A DNA stretch of 7,056 nt from Cellvibrionaceae bacterium (GCA_025800435.1 JAOXRV010000716.1:1-7056); one strand, 5' to 3'. Counted from the stretch's first letter, positions 1-5,748 are shown. Translations and numbers: made by a program. The notes: generated by a model not told the origin, from the sequence alone.

Positions 1-48
1 GACATCCTAAGCGGGGTAGCGCTCAGCACTGCTGGGCTCAAGTGCAGG

Positions 49-92
49 CGGCTATGTCACAATCGCCTTTACAGGCAAAAGGATCATAGCCG
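49..92. repeat. Imperfect hairpin, possibly part of a repeat element
   Basis: CGGCTATG at 49-56 pairs perfectly with CATAGCCG at 85-92. Inside the loop a smaller GCCT/AGGC stem (65-68 with 73-76) or CCTTT/AAAGG stem (66-70 with 78-82) can form. The ten bases CGCCTTTACA at 64-73 recur at 198-207 inside the neighbouring MITE-like element, a hint that this segment is a degenerate relative. No U-tract follows the stem on either strand, so an intrinsic terminator is not supported. Confidence 0.4.
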
Positions 93-96
93 CTGG

Positions 97-113
97 GTTA
101 TTCAGAGCTGCCC
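97..113. repeat. Solo terminal inverted repeat of a second repeat copy
   Basis: GTTATTCAGAGCTGCCC is the inverted form of the first bases of the adjacent MITE-like element, with one mismatch (G for C at the eighth base). It abuts that element head to head, the junction being the 8-bp palindrome CCCTAGGG at 111-118. It therefore looks like the right end of another copy, or a relic of one, whose left end is outside the window or decayed. I found no matching left end in 1-96. Confidence 0.55.
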
Positions 114-115
114 TA

Positions 116-312
116 GGGCACCTCTGAATAACTCGATGATACTCAGCGGGACCCTAAAGCGTACAGCTGCAAGGCGCGCTGCGCAGTGAATGCCGGCCGC
201 CTTTACAAGCAGTGCAACACCGCAGATGTGCGCCCAGCATGCCTTCGAGCGAGCGCCTTGCTAGGGTGATTGCCTCAAGGCCTGAGCGTCACCGAGTTAT
301 TCAGAGGCGCCC
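116..312. mobile_element. MITE-like non-autonomous element, 197 bp
   Basis: The left arm (116-146) and the reverse complement of the right arm (282-312) match at 27 of 31 positions; the first 20 bases (GGGCRCCTCTGAATAACTCG) differ at only one. Both ends are flanked by CTAG (113-116 and 312-315), which fits either a TA duplication or a CTAG (YTAR-type) duplication. Further inward, ACCCT/AGGGT (151-155 with 263-267) and CAAGGCGC/GCGCCTTG (170-177 with 253-260) also pair, so much of the element folds on itself. No transposase frame fits inside. Flanks and end sequence resemble IS5-group elements; that family assignment is inference. A REP/BIME-type repeat is less likely given the long terminal arms and flanking duplication. 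Confidence 0.7.
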
Positions 313-315
313 TAG

Positions 316-343
316 TTGTCTGTTAGCAATATTATACTATTAT
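316..343 (+). promoter_or_regulatory. Candidate sigma-70 promoter for the 115-aa gene
   Basis: TTGTCT (316-321, 4/6 to TTGACA) is separated by 16 bp from TATTAT (338-343, 5/6 to TATAAT). The segment is much more AT-rich than its surroundings. The -35 hexamer begins immediately outside the right end of the MITE-like element, so everything upstream of -35 is element sequence. TATAAC at 347-352 is an alternative -10 with a poorer -35. Confidence 0.4.
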
Positions 344-396
344 TCCTATAACCTACTTCTATTGTAGACGTCTAATTAAAAAACGAAACCCGACCT

Positions 397-744
397 ATGC
401 CTTATATTCAAAGAGACTTAAACGGTAAGATCAGCGCACTTTCGGTCAAATCCGGGCCAGAATTTACCGAATACCTCTCCCCGACCCACCCCGACTTGGT
501 TACTTTTTTAGCCACAAGCCATGATACCAGTCACTCGCTGGCGGCATTGGAAGAGTCGGATATGGAGTTTGTGCGGATCACTGAGGATTTGGTTAATACT
601 CTAGTTGAAAAGAGTGTCATTCTGTTTACCGACCTGCCACAAGCCGTGCAACAGAAACTATTGGCGCGTGAAAAACTGCGTGAGCAAATTCAGGGCGAGC
701 GCAACGAGAGTTTTATGGATGAGGGCGAAGAGGGGTATTTTTAA
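397..744 (+). CDS. Conserved hypothetical protein (often labelled TrpB-like)
   Basis: A small acidic cytosolic protein of 115 aa without signal peptide, membrane segment or recognisable catalytic motif. I recognise the type from gammaproteobacterial genomes: an opening MPYIQRD.G.I, a middle in which aspartate-rich residues precede a helix (residues about 54-70, ESDMEFVRITEDLVNTL), then VILFTDLPQAVQQKLLARE (about 74-92), and a variable charged tail. Such proteins are sometimes annotated 'tryptophan synthase subunit beta-like', but nothing here matches the PLP-binding fold or lysine motif of TrpB and the length is under a third of it, so I treat that name as a misannotation. The role is unknown. 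The start is the first ATG after the promoter region; there is no clear Shine-Dalgarno sequence. Its TAA overlaps the stop of convergent recX inside TTAA (741-744). Confidence 0.8.
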   Translation: MPYIQRDLNGKISALSVKSGPEFTEYLSPTHPDLVTFLATSHDTSHSLAALEESDMEFVRITEDLVNTLVEKSVILFTDLPQAVQQKLLAREKLREQIQGERNESFMDEGEEGYF

Positions 745-1259
745 GTCCGGGCTAAATCCCTATGTTGATCCAGAGCATAGTGAATATGCTCGGCCCCAAA
801 GCCTTGGGCCTGCAAATACCGATAGTGCTTGGCCTTTTGTTTCATATCTTCACAGGGTTCGGCAAAGCGGCGCTGTAGACAGGCAAGGGCCTGCTCGCCC
901 CAATCTACCGTGTTTTCGGCCAGGGCATTGTCGATTATCGGCGTCGCCAAGCCTTGCTGTTTCATCTCTAATCGAATTCGATTGGGACCCCGGTATTTAC
1001 CCAGAGCAGTACGCAAAAACATAGCGGCATAACGCTGATCGTCGAGATAGGAAAGCCCCTCAAGCCAGTCGAGTACTTCCTCAACCTGCCCTCGGCAACT
1101 GTATTTACGCAATAGGCGCTGGCCCAATTGGGCGCGGCAAAACTCGCGCCGGCTCAACATAGCCAGCGCACTGTTGCGAATTTGGGGAAGTTCCGAGGGC
1201 GGCTGCTGGGCAACTTGCTCTGGGTTTACGCGGGTAGCGTCAAGTCGATTGCCATTCAT
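741..1259 (-). CDS. recX: RecX, regulator of RecA filaments
   Basis: RecX binds the RecA nucleoprotein filament in the cytoplasm and limits its extension and activities. The protein is 172 aa, slightly longer than the E. coli protein. Helical repeat hallmarks are visible: ALAMLSRREFCRAQL (31-45), the central YLDDQRYAAMFLR (71-83), GPNRIRLEMKQQGL (91-104) and a last three-helix module ending in YRYLQAQGFGAEHI (146-159). The first 27 or so residues are a polar extension before the conserved core. The ATG is preceded by GAGGGGG about 9 bases upstream, a good ribosome-binding site that supports this start. It lies 36 bp downstream of recA in the same direction, with no U-tract terminator between, so readthrough from the SOS-controlled recA promoter is expected. 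Its TAA overlaps the stop codon of the convergent upstream gene. Confidence 0.95.
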   Translation of the reverse strand: MNGNRLDATRVNPEQVAQQPPSELPQIRNSALAMLSRREFCRAQLGQRLLRKYSCRGQVEEVLDWLEGLSYLDDQRYAAMFLRTALGKYRGPNRIRLEMKQQGLATPIIDNALAENTVDWGEQALACLQRRFAEPCEDMKQKAKHYRYLQAQGFGAEHIHYALDQHRDLART

Positions 1260-1279
1260 GGTTTACAGCCCCCTCGTCC

Positions 1280-1302
1280 GGCCTACCGGTCATAGCTAGG
1301 CC
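1280..1302 (-). other. Weak stem-loop at the recA stop / recX leader
   Basis: In RNA sense GGCCTA (1297-1302) can pair with TAGGCC (1280-1285) across an 11-nt loop, the stem overlapping the recA TAG stop. In E. coli a terminator between recA and recX lowers recX expression; this structure occupies the equivalent position but has no U-tract and only six pairs, so at most it may reduce readthrough or stabilise the recA message. Confidence 0.3.
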
Positions 1303-2336
1303 TGGTCGGCCACCGGTTCTTCGCCTTCATCCTGGGGCGCAGGGTTAACATCTCCCAACAGCTCAGCCCTTACCCGGCCTTCAATCTCTTGGGCCATGGC
1401 CTCGTTCTCGTGCAGATACTTGACCACATTGTTCTTGCCCTGGCCAATCTTATCGCCGTTATAGCTGTACCAGGCGCCGGCCTTATCGATAAAGCCAAGC
1501 TTCACCCCCTGGTCGATCACCTCGCCTAAGCGATTGATGCCTTCACCGTAAAGAATTTGGAACTCGGCCTGCTTAAAGGGTGGCGCCACTTTGTTTTTAA
1601 CCACCTTAACCCGGGTTTCGCTGCCGGTTACTTCATCGCCATCTTTCACCGCACCTATACGGCGGATATCCAAACGCACCGATGAGTAGAACTTAAGGGC
1701 ATTACCACCGGTGGTGGTTTCGGGGTTGCCAAACATAACACCGATCTTCATGCGAATCTGGTTAATAAAGATGGCCAGGCAGTTGGCGTTTTTAATATTG
1801 CCGGTAATCTTACGCAGGGCCTGGGACATTAAGCGCGCCTGCAGGCCAACGTGGTGGTCGCCCATCTCGCCTTCAATTTCGGCCTTGGGGGTCAGCGCCG
1901 CGACCGAGTCAACTACCATTACATCGATGGCGCCGGAGCGCACCAGCATATCGGCCACTTCCAGCGCCTGCTCGCCGGTATCCGGCTGGGATACAATCAA
2001 GTCGTCTACATTAACGCCAAGTTTTTCTGCGTAGATGGGATCGAGCGCGTGCTCCGCATCGATAAAGGCACAGGTGCCGCCCTGCTTTTGGGCCTCGGCA
2101 ATTACTTGCAGCGTAAGGGTGGTTTTACCGGAAGATTCTGGGCCGTAAATTTCAACGATACGGCCCTTGGGCAGACCGCCGATACCCAGGGCCACATCCA
2201 GGCCGAGTGAGCCGGTAGAGACGGCGGGGATATTGACCCGCTCTCTGTCGCCCATACGCATAACGGTACCTTTACCGAACTGGCGCTCAATCTGGCCAAG
2301 GGCAGCCTGTAAGGCCTTCTCTTTGTTCTGATCCAT
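1296..2336 (-). CDS. recA: RecA recombinase / LexA co-protease
   Basis: RecA forms ATP-dependent filaments on single-stranded DNA, catalyses homologous strand exchange and stimulates LexA self-cleavage. At 346 aa it is a full-length family member (E. coli 353). Visible landmarks: Walker A GPESSGKT at 65-72; catalytic glutamate E95 in FIDAEHALDP; Walker B VMVVDS at 139-144; loop L1 around EIEGEMGDHHVG (153-164); the ATP-sensing glutamine Q193 in FINQIRMKIG; loop L2 region FGNPETTTGGN (202-212); and an acidic, proline-containing C-terminal tail (EDGEEPV-like, about 335-343) of the kind that dampens DNA binding in other RecA proteins. The start has GAGGTG 4 bases upstream (RNA sense), a strong ribosome-binding site. 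It is first gene of a likely recA-recX transcript driven by the LexA-controlled region at 2454-2506. Confidence 0.99.
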   Translation of the reverse strand: MDQNKEKALQAALGQIERQFGKGTVMRMGDRERVNIPAVSTGSLGLDVALGIGGLPKGRIVEIYGPESSGKTTLTLQVIAEAQKQGGTCAFIDAEHALDPIYAEKLGVNVDDLIVSQPDTGEQALEVADMLVRSGAIDVMVVDSVAALTPKAEIEGEMGDHHVGLQARLMSQALRKITGNIKNANCLAIFINQIRMKIGVMFGNPETTTGGNALKFYSSVRLDIRRIGAVKDGDEVTGSETRVKVVKNKVAPPFKQAEFQILYGEGINRLGEVIDQGVKLGFIDKAGAWYSYNGDKIGQGKNNVVKYLHENEAMAQEIEGRVRAELLGDVNPAPQDEGEEPVADQA

Positions 2337-2453
2337 GGGACACCTCGTTTTCTGCCAGCCTTAGGGCTGTGACTATTTTTAATTTTAAAAAATACTGGGT
2401 TTAGACACTGACCCGGACGTAATTTCCCCGGCCACTGCTTTAATTCGGAAAGA

Positions 2454-2482
2454 AGCATAAAACAAAAATACTGTATGCGCAA
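2454..2482 (-). promoter_or_regulatory. Candidate recA sigma-70 promoter
   Basis: On the minus strand TTGCGC (2477-2482) is followed after exactly 17 bp by TATGCT (2454-2459, 4/6 to TATAAT, like the lac -10). The weak -35 (3/6) lies wholly inside the proximal LexA-box-like sequence, the arrangement expected for repressor occlusion. Transcription would start near 2447, giving a leader of about 110 nt before the ATG at 2336. That leader is AT-rich around 2374-2394 and carries a small CAGCC/GGCTG hairpin at 2356-2369. Confidence 0.5.
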
Positions 2483-2488
2483 CCAGTA
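2469..2488. promoter_or_regulatory. LexA box, proximal to recA
   Basis: TACTGTATGCGCAACCAGTA matches the E. coli recA SOS box (TACTGTATGAGCATACAGTA) at 17 of 20 positions. The CTGT half is perfect; the other half reads CCAG instead of ACAG. It covers the predicted -35 of recA. LexA binding to CTGT-N8-ACAG in gammaproteobacteria is established; that it binds here is inferred. Confidence 0.85.
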
Positions 2489-2506
2489 CTTGTTATATAT
2501 ACAGTA
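2487..2506. promoter_or_regulatory. Second LexA-box-like sequence, abutting the first
   Basis: The 20 bases match the consensus TACTGTATATATATACAGTA at 17 positions. Here the ACAG half and the alternating TA core are perfect, while CTGT is altered to CTTG. It shares the TA at 2487-2488 with the proximal box, giving a centre-to-centre spacing of 18 bp. It sits upstream of the predicted recA -35 and 8 bp beyond the pncC stop codon. Confidence 0.6.
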
Positions 2507-2514
2507 TTTTTCTT

Positions 2515-3018
2515 CTAGCCCAGTGGTAGCAAGGCCAAGCAGCCCTCTAGAGCCAGCCGTATGGCTTGTTGGCGCACCTGTATACGCTCGCCTTCGAGCT
2601 GATAACAGTGACTGCGAAGCCGTATTCTACTGTCAGCGGACCAGGCCCAGCCGAGCCAGACAGTGCCCACCGGCTTGCCGGGGCTGCCACCGCCGGGGCC
2701 GGCAATACCGCTGCTGGCCACCGCCAGCTGCGCGCCAGCTGCCTGCAACGCGCCGCTGGCCATGGCCTCAACCACCGCCTGGCTGACCGCGCCGTGGGCC
2801 GCTAATAGTTCCGGCGCCACCCCCAGCAGCTCGACCTTGGCACTGTTGGCGTAGGTAACAAAGCCCCGCTCAAACCAGGCGGAACTGCCGGCCACATCGG
2901 TAATGGCAGCGGCAATACCGCCGCCGGTACAGGACTCGGCGGTGCTAAGGGTTAATTGTTGGGCCGATAGGGCCTGGCCTAAAGACTCGGCCAGCGAGTA
3001 ACTCGGGGGAAGCGTCAT
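2515..3018 (-). CDS. pncC: NMN amidohydrolase (stand-alone CinA C-terminal domain)
   Basis: PncC deamidates nicotinamide mononucleotide to nicotinate mononucleotide, recycling the NMN made by NAD-dependent DNA ligase back to NAD; it acts in the cytoplasm. The 167 aa match the single-domain form (about 165 aa in E. coli), without the N-terminal MoaB-like domain of full CinA. Family motifs: TAESCTGGGIAAAIT (26-40) with the conserved serine S29, FVTYANSAKVELLGV (53-67) with Y56 and K61, GAVSQAVVEAMASGAL (76-91), and the glycine-rich GIAGPGGGSPGKPVGTVW (104-121). The Ser/Tyr/Lys set corresponds to conserved active-site residues of the family. No strong Shine-Dalgarno precedes the ATG (only GAGTG about 12 bases away). 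Placement just before recA is common in gammaproteobacteria. It follows the histidine kinase by 51 bp and could be read from that promoter. Confidence 0.93.
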   Translation of the reverse strand: MTLPPSYSLAESLGQALSAQQLTLSTAESCTGGGIAAAITDVAGSSAWFERGFVTYANSAKVELLGVAPELLAAHGAVSQAVVEAMASGALQAAGAQLAVASSGIAGPGGGSPGKPVGTVWLGWAWSADSRIRLRSHCYQLEGERIQVRQQAIRLALEGCLALLPLG

Positions 3019-3069
3019 ACGGATACTGCACTCACTTTATCAAAAACAAGAGCTTAACACGGCGCCCGC

Positions 3070-4080
3070 TCAAGGCCCTGGGGGCAAACTGGGTAGGTAA
3101 ATTTTAAACACCGCACCCCGAGGGGCAAAGCTGGTGCATTGGATATTGCCGCAAAGGGTCTTGGCCACCAAATCGGCAACAATATTTAAGCCCAGGCCGG
3201 TACCGCCAGCCTCGGCATTGGTGGTAAAAAAGGGCTCATAAATACGGCTTTGATGCTCGGCGGCAATGCCGACACCGTCATCGGCAAACTCAATCTCGGC
3301 GCCTTCGCGCTCGGCTTTTACCCGCACTCTAATGGTGCCACCGCCCTTGGGTTTAAGGCCGTGTTCCAGGGCATTCATCAGCAGGTTGGTAAACACCTGG
3401 GCGATAGCCGCAGGGTAAGAGCGGATCATTAATTCGGGCGGGCACTTAAAATCCAGCTCAGCACTGTGGGCTTGTAACGCCGGTGATAAGCTCTGAAACA
3501 AATCCCCCAGGCACTCGGCCAGCACTACATCGGCTTTTTGGTCTTTAACATGATTGACAGAGGTGCGCTTAAAGCTGTCCATCAGTGCGCTGGCGCGCTG
3601 CAAATTACTGAGCAGGATGCCAGTGCTTTCAGCGCTGACTTTTAGATATTGCTCTAAGCTCTCCTGGGTCAGCTGGCCGGATTGATACAGTGCTTGAATT
3701 TGCTCGCTTTTTTGCTGCAGGTTGGAGGCAGCGGTCACCCCCACCCCCAAGGGGGTTTTTACCTCGTGGCTGATGCCGGCAACCATATGGCCGAGATTTG
3801 ACATCTTAGCCATGGCGATCAAGCATTCACGCAATTCATTACTGCTTTGCTGGCCGCCAAGCGAGGCTTTATTATTAGCCGAATGCCAGCGCCAGCCCAG
3901 GCACAGCAACACCAAACAGCTGCCAAGCAAACCCAGCAGCAACCAAAAGCCGAACTGATACCAATTTTCAGAGCCGTGGCCATGGGCTGCGACGAAGGGA
4001 AAAAACAGCAGTGCCAGCAGTGGCACAGCGGCCTTAAAAACAGCGGCGAAAATCCTTTTATACAGCGATGGCTTACCCAT
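3070..4080 (-). CDS. Orphan membrane sensor histidine kinase
   Basis: An inner-membrane histidine autokinase of 336 aa. Two hydrophobic segments (about 12-32 and 43-63) flank a very short extracytoplasmic loop that contains HGHGSENW (33-40). A cytoplasmic linker leads, without HAMP or PAS domain, to the dimerisation helix with phospho-acceptor H105 in GISHEVKTPLG (102-112). The ATPase domain follows: N box QVFTNLLMNALEHG (228-241, N236), G1 DDGVGI (267-272), F box YEPFFTT (281-287) and G2 GGTGLGLNI (292-300). All catalytic motifs are intact. There is no fused receiver and no response regulator gene in the window, so partner and stimulus are unknown. The short loop argues against a large periplasmic ligand; sensing within the membrane, by the loop, or through a partner is more likely. 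The start lacks a clear ribosome-binding site. Confidence 0.93.
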   Translation of the reverse strand: MGKPSLYKRIFAAVFKAAVPLLALLFFPFVAAHGHGSENWYQFGFWLLLGLLGSCLVLLCLGWRWHSANNKASLGGQQSSNELRECLIAMAKMSNLGHMVAGISHEVKTPLGVGVTAASNLQQKSEQIQALYQSGQLTQESLEQYLKVSAESTGILLSNLQRASALMDSFKRTSVNHVKDQKADVVLAECLGDLFQSLSPALQAHSAELDFKCPPELMIRSYPAAIAQVFTNLLMNALEHGLKPKGGGTIRVRVKAEREGAEIEFADDGVGIAAEHQSRIYEPFFTTNAEAGGTGLGLNIVADLVAKTLCGNIQCTSFAPRGAVFKIYLPSLPPGP

Positions 4081-4181
4081 AAACGTGGCTCTATGCCTGC
4101 CCCTGGTAGCGACTCAGATAGCAATTACGCACCCTGCTTGAGTCCAGTTTTGCACCCAGGAGTTCTCAACCCCCTGGACAC

Positions 4182-4213
4182 CGATAGCGTAAACATACTC
4201 GCTTAGGCTATCG
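4182..4213. promoter_or_regulatory. Dyad over the kinase promoter, possible operator
   Basis: CGATAGC (4182-4188) is the perfect reverse complement of GCTATCG (4207-4213). The dyad centre, about 4197.5, falls at the upstream edge of the -10 hexamer, and the two arms cover the start-site region and the spacer. This suits a dimeric regulator. As RNA it could also form a 7-bp stem with an 18-nt loop just after the M20 gene, but there is no U-tract. Confidence 0.35.
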
Positions 4214-4220
4214 CTGGCAA
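4192..4220 (-). promoter_or_regulatory. Candidate sigma-70 promoter for the histidine kinase
   Basis: On the minus strand TTGCCA (4215-4220, 5/6) and TATGTT (4192-4197, 4/6, identical to the lac -10) are separated by exactly 17 bp. The -35 starts 10 bp past the stop of the M20 peptidase gene. Transcription would begin near 4185 and leave a leader of about 105 nt. Confidence 0.5.
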
Positions 4221-4229
4221 ACCGCGGCG

Positions 4230-5690
4230 CTAATGCTGGCTACCCAGCGACAGAAGCAAGCGCTGATAGAAAATGACCGCTAGGCGCATATTGTCGATAC
4301 TAATGCGTTCGTTATTGCCGTGAAAACCGCTAATGTCTTCCGCCCCGACCACCATCGGGTTAAAGCGATAACTGTCCTCAGCCACCAACTGGTAGTACTT
4401 ACTATCGGTGCCGCCGACGGTGATACCAGGGGCCACAATCACATCGCCAAAGCTGCTGCGGCTTACCTGCGCCAATAGCGCAAAGCCCGCGCTTTTGGTG
4501 CTGGCTTCGGGCGAGGCGGGCTGGGCAATAACGGTTTCGATATCAACCCGCTCATCGTTCACCACTTGATTAATATGCGCCAACACGGTCTCAGGCTTAT
4601 CGCGCGGGTGCAGGCGAAAGTTGATATTGGCCGAGGTGTGAATTGGCAGCACATTGTCTTTTATCCCACCTTCAATCATGGTTGGCGCGGTGGTGGTGCG
4701 CAGCATGGCATTGGCATAGGGAGTATTGGCCATCTGCCGTTCTAACAGCGGCCCAAACAGCCAGCGGTTGGCAAAAAACAAGCGTTGGCGAAACGGCATA
4801 TGGCGCGATAACACATCGAACATCTCCGCACTGGTGCCCGTTAAGCCACCGGCCAGGGGCGCATTCTGCACTCGTGCCACCGCCTCGGCCAAGATACCAA
4901 TAGAGGTCTGGGCCGGTGGCACCGAGCTGTGCCCTCCCTCACCCTGAACCGACAGTTTTACATTCATATAACCCTTTTCAGCCACATTGATATTGGCCAC
5001 CGGCATGGGCATACCATCGATCATATCGTTTAGCACAAAGGAACCTTCGTCCAAGCTCCAGGCCAGCCTTATGCCTTTGGCCTGCAAGTGCTCGGCAACC
5101 GCCTTAGAGCCCTTGCCGCTGCCAATTTCTTCATCGTGGGTAAGGGCCAGGTAAACCGTCTGCTCGGGCTGCTTACCCTGCTGCAGTAATAGGGTAAACG
5201 CCTCTAACAAGGCAATTACCGCACTTTTATCATCCAGCGCACCGCGCCCCCAGATATGGGTATCGTCTATTACCCCACTAAACGGCGGCTGCCGCCAAAG
5301 GTGCTCGCTGCCGGGAATAACCGGCACCACATCGTAGTGGGCCGATAGCAGCACCGGCGCCAGCTCGGCCTGGCGACCGGGCCAGCGCAGCAACAGGGTG
5401 TATTGATTGAGGGTCTCAAGCTCTAAACGGCTAAACACCTCGGGGTAGGTTTGCTTAAGCCAGCCGATAAACTGGTCAAACTCGGGCCCGGGGGGAATAT
5501 GGGGCGCATAGGAGATGGTTTTGATTTGAATCGCCGCAGCTAAGCGCTCGGCGATCGCCGAGCTATCGATCGCCAGCTCGGTTTTTTGCACAGACTGCTG
5601 CGCCTGGGGCTGGTGCAAGTAGGTGCGCAACAGCAACACCGCGACCAGCAGCAATAGGGCGCCAACCAGCAGGCCCAGTAGCTTCTTCAT
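4230..5690 (-). CDS. Membrane-anchored M20 family metallopeptidase (PM20D1/CPS1-like)
   Basis: A dizinc peptidase/amidohydrolase of 486 aa with an N-terminal hydrophobic anchor (about 3-22, after KK) that should place the catalytic part in the periplasm. The M20 residues are all present: H118 and D120 in SAHYDVVP, the bridging aspartate D153 in GALDDKSA, the catalytic base and metal ligand E187-E188 in THDEEIGSGKG, D214 in SLDEGSF, and H457 in GFHGNNERI. The lid/dimerisation domain carries GEGGHSSVPP (250-259, H254). Length and motifs fit the carboxypeptidase S / PM20D1 branch (about 500 aa), whose members cleave peptides or make and hydrolyse N-acyl amino acids; the substrate here cannot be read from sequence. 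AAGG lies 9 bases before the ATG. The gene follows the TonB-dependent receptor by 58 bp in the same direction, which suggests a shared substrate. Confidence 0.9.
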   Translation of the reverse strand: MKKLLGLLVGALLLLVAVLLLRTYLHQPQAQQSVQKTELAIDSSAIAERLAAAIQIKTISYAPHIPPGPEFDQFIGWLKQTYPEVFSRLELETLNQYTLLLRWPGRQAELAPVLLSAHYDVVPVIPGSEHLWRQPPFSGVIDDTHIWGRGALDDKSAVIALLEAFTLLLQQGKQPEQTVYLALTHDEEIGSGKGSKAVAEHLQAKGIRLAWSLDEGSFVLNDMIDGMPMPVANINVAEKGYMNVKLSVQGEGGHSSVPPAQTSIGILAEAVARVQNAPLAGGLTGTSAEMFDVLSRHMPFRQRLFFANRWLFGPLLERQMANTPYANAMLRTTTAPTMIEGGIKDNVLPIHTSANINFRLHPRDKPETVLAHINQVVNDERVDIETVIAQPASPEASTKSAGFALLAQVSRSSFGDVIVAPGITVGGTDSKYYQLVAEDSYRFNPMVVGAEDISGFHGNNERISIDNMRLAVIFYQRLLLSLGSQH

Positions 5691-5710
5691 GGTTTAATAC
5701 CTTGTCGATT

Positions 5711-5738
5711 AGCGCCCCCGCCGGCGGCGGGGGCTGCT
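5711..5738 (-). other. GC-rich hairpin between receptor and peptidase genes
   Basis: GCCCCCGCC (5714-5722) pairs perfectly with GGCGGGGGC (5726-5734) over a 3-nt loop, and AGC/GCT (5711-5713 with 5736-5738) extends the stem past one bulged base. No U-tract follows on either strand, so it is not a standard intrinsic terminator. In this position such a stem could protect the upstream receptor message from 3' exonucleases and lower expression of the downstream peptidase, as REP-type hairpins do in other operons; that is inference. Confidence 0.5.
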
Positions 5739-5748
5739 CTAGACCGGT

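Larger units (their letters stand above)
1..396. other. Gene-free left flank with repeats and hairpins
   Basis: No convincing coding frame is present. The stretch contains, in order, an imperfect dyad (GCTCAGCA at 21-28 against TGCTGGGC at 30-37, one G-T type mismatch), a hairpin at 49-92, the end of one repeat at 97-113, a complete MITE-like element at 116-312, and an AT-rich promoter-like segment at 316-396 leading into the next gene. The first 48 bases could belong to an upstream gene or to another repeat copy; this cannot be decided from the window. Confidence 0.7.

Noticed and set aside
116..312. CRISPR or phage attachment site explanation for the left-edge repeats
   Set aside because: Repeats are inverted, not regularly spaced direct repeats, and there is no integrase or tRNA; terminal inverted repeats with CTAG flanks fit a transposon-derived element better.
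605..1032. Plus-strand open frames at 605-1024 and 829-1032
   Set aside because: They lie opposite recX, whose family motifs and ribosome-binding site are clear; the plus-strand proteins have no recognisable motif.
1260..1302. Intrinsic terminator between recA and recX
   Set aside because: A six-pair stem exists but no U-tract follows, so termination is not supported; listed only as a weak stem-loop.
1711..2210. Plus-strand frames inside recA
   Set aside because: They mirror the recA coding strand and owe their openness to its codon bias; RecA is certain.
2102..2482. Minus-strand frame overlapping the recA start and promoter
   Set aside because: It runs through the recA control region in another frame and the overlapping part is a frameshifted reading of RecA.
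2547..2854. Several proline/alanine-rich frames within pncC
   Set aside because: Shadow frames of a GC-rich gene with intact PncC motifs.
4643..4947. Plus-strand frames inside the M20 peptidase gene
   Set aside because: Low-complexity translations opposite a gene with all metal ligands present.
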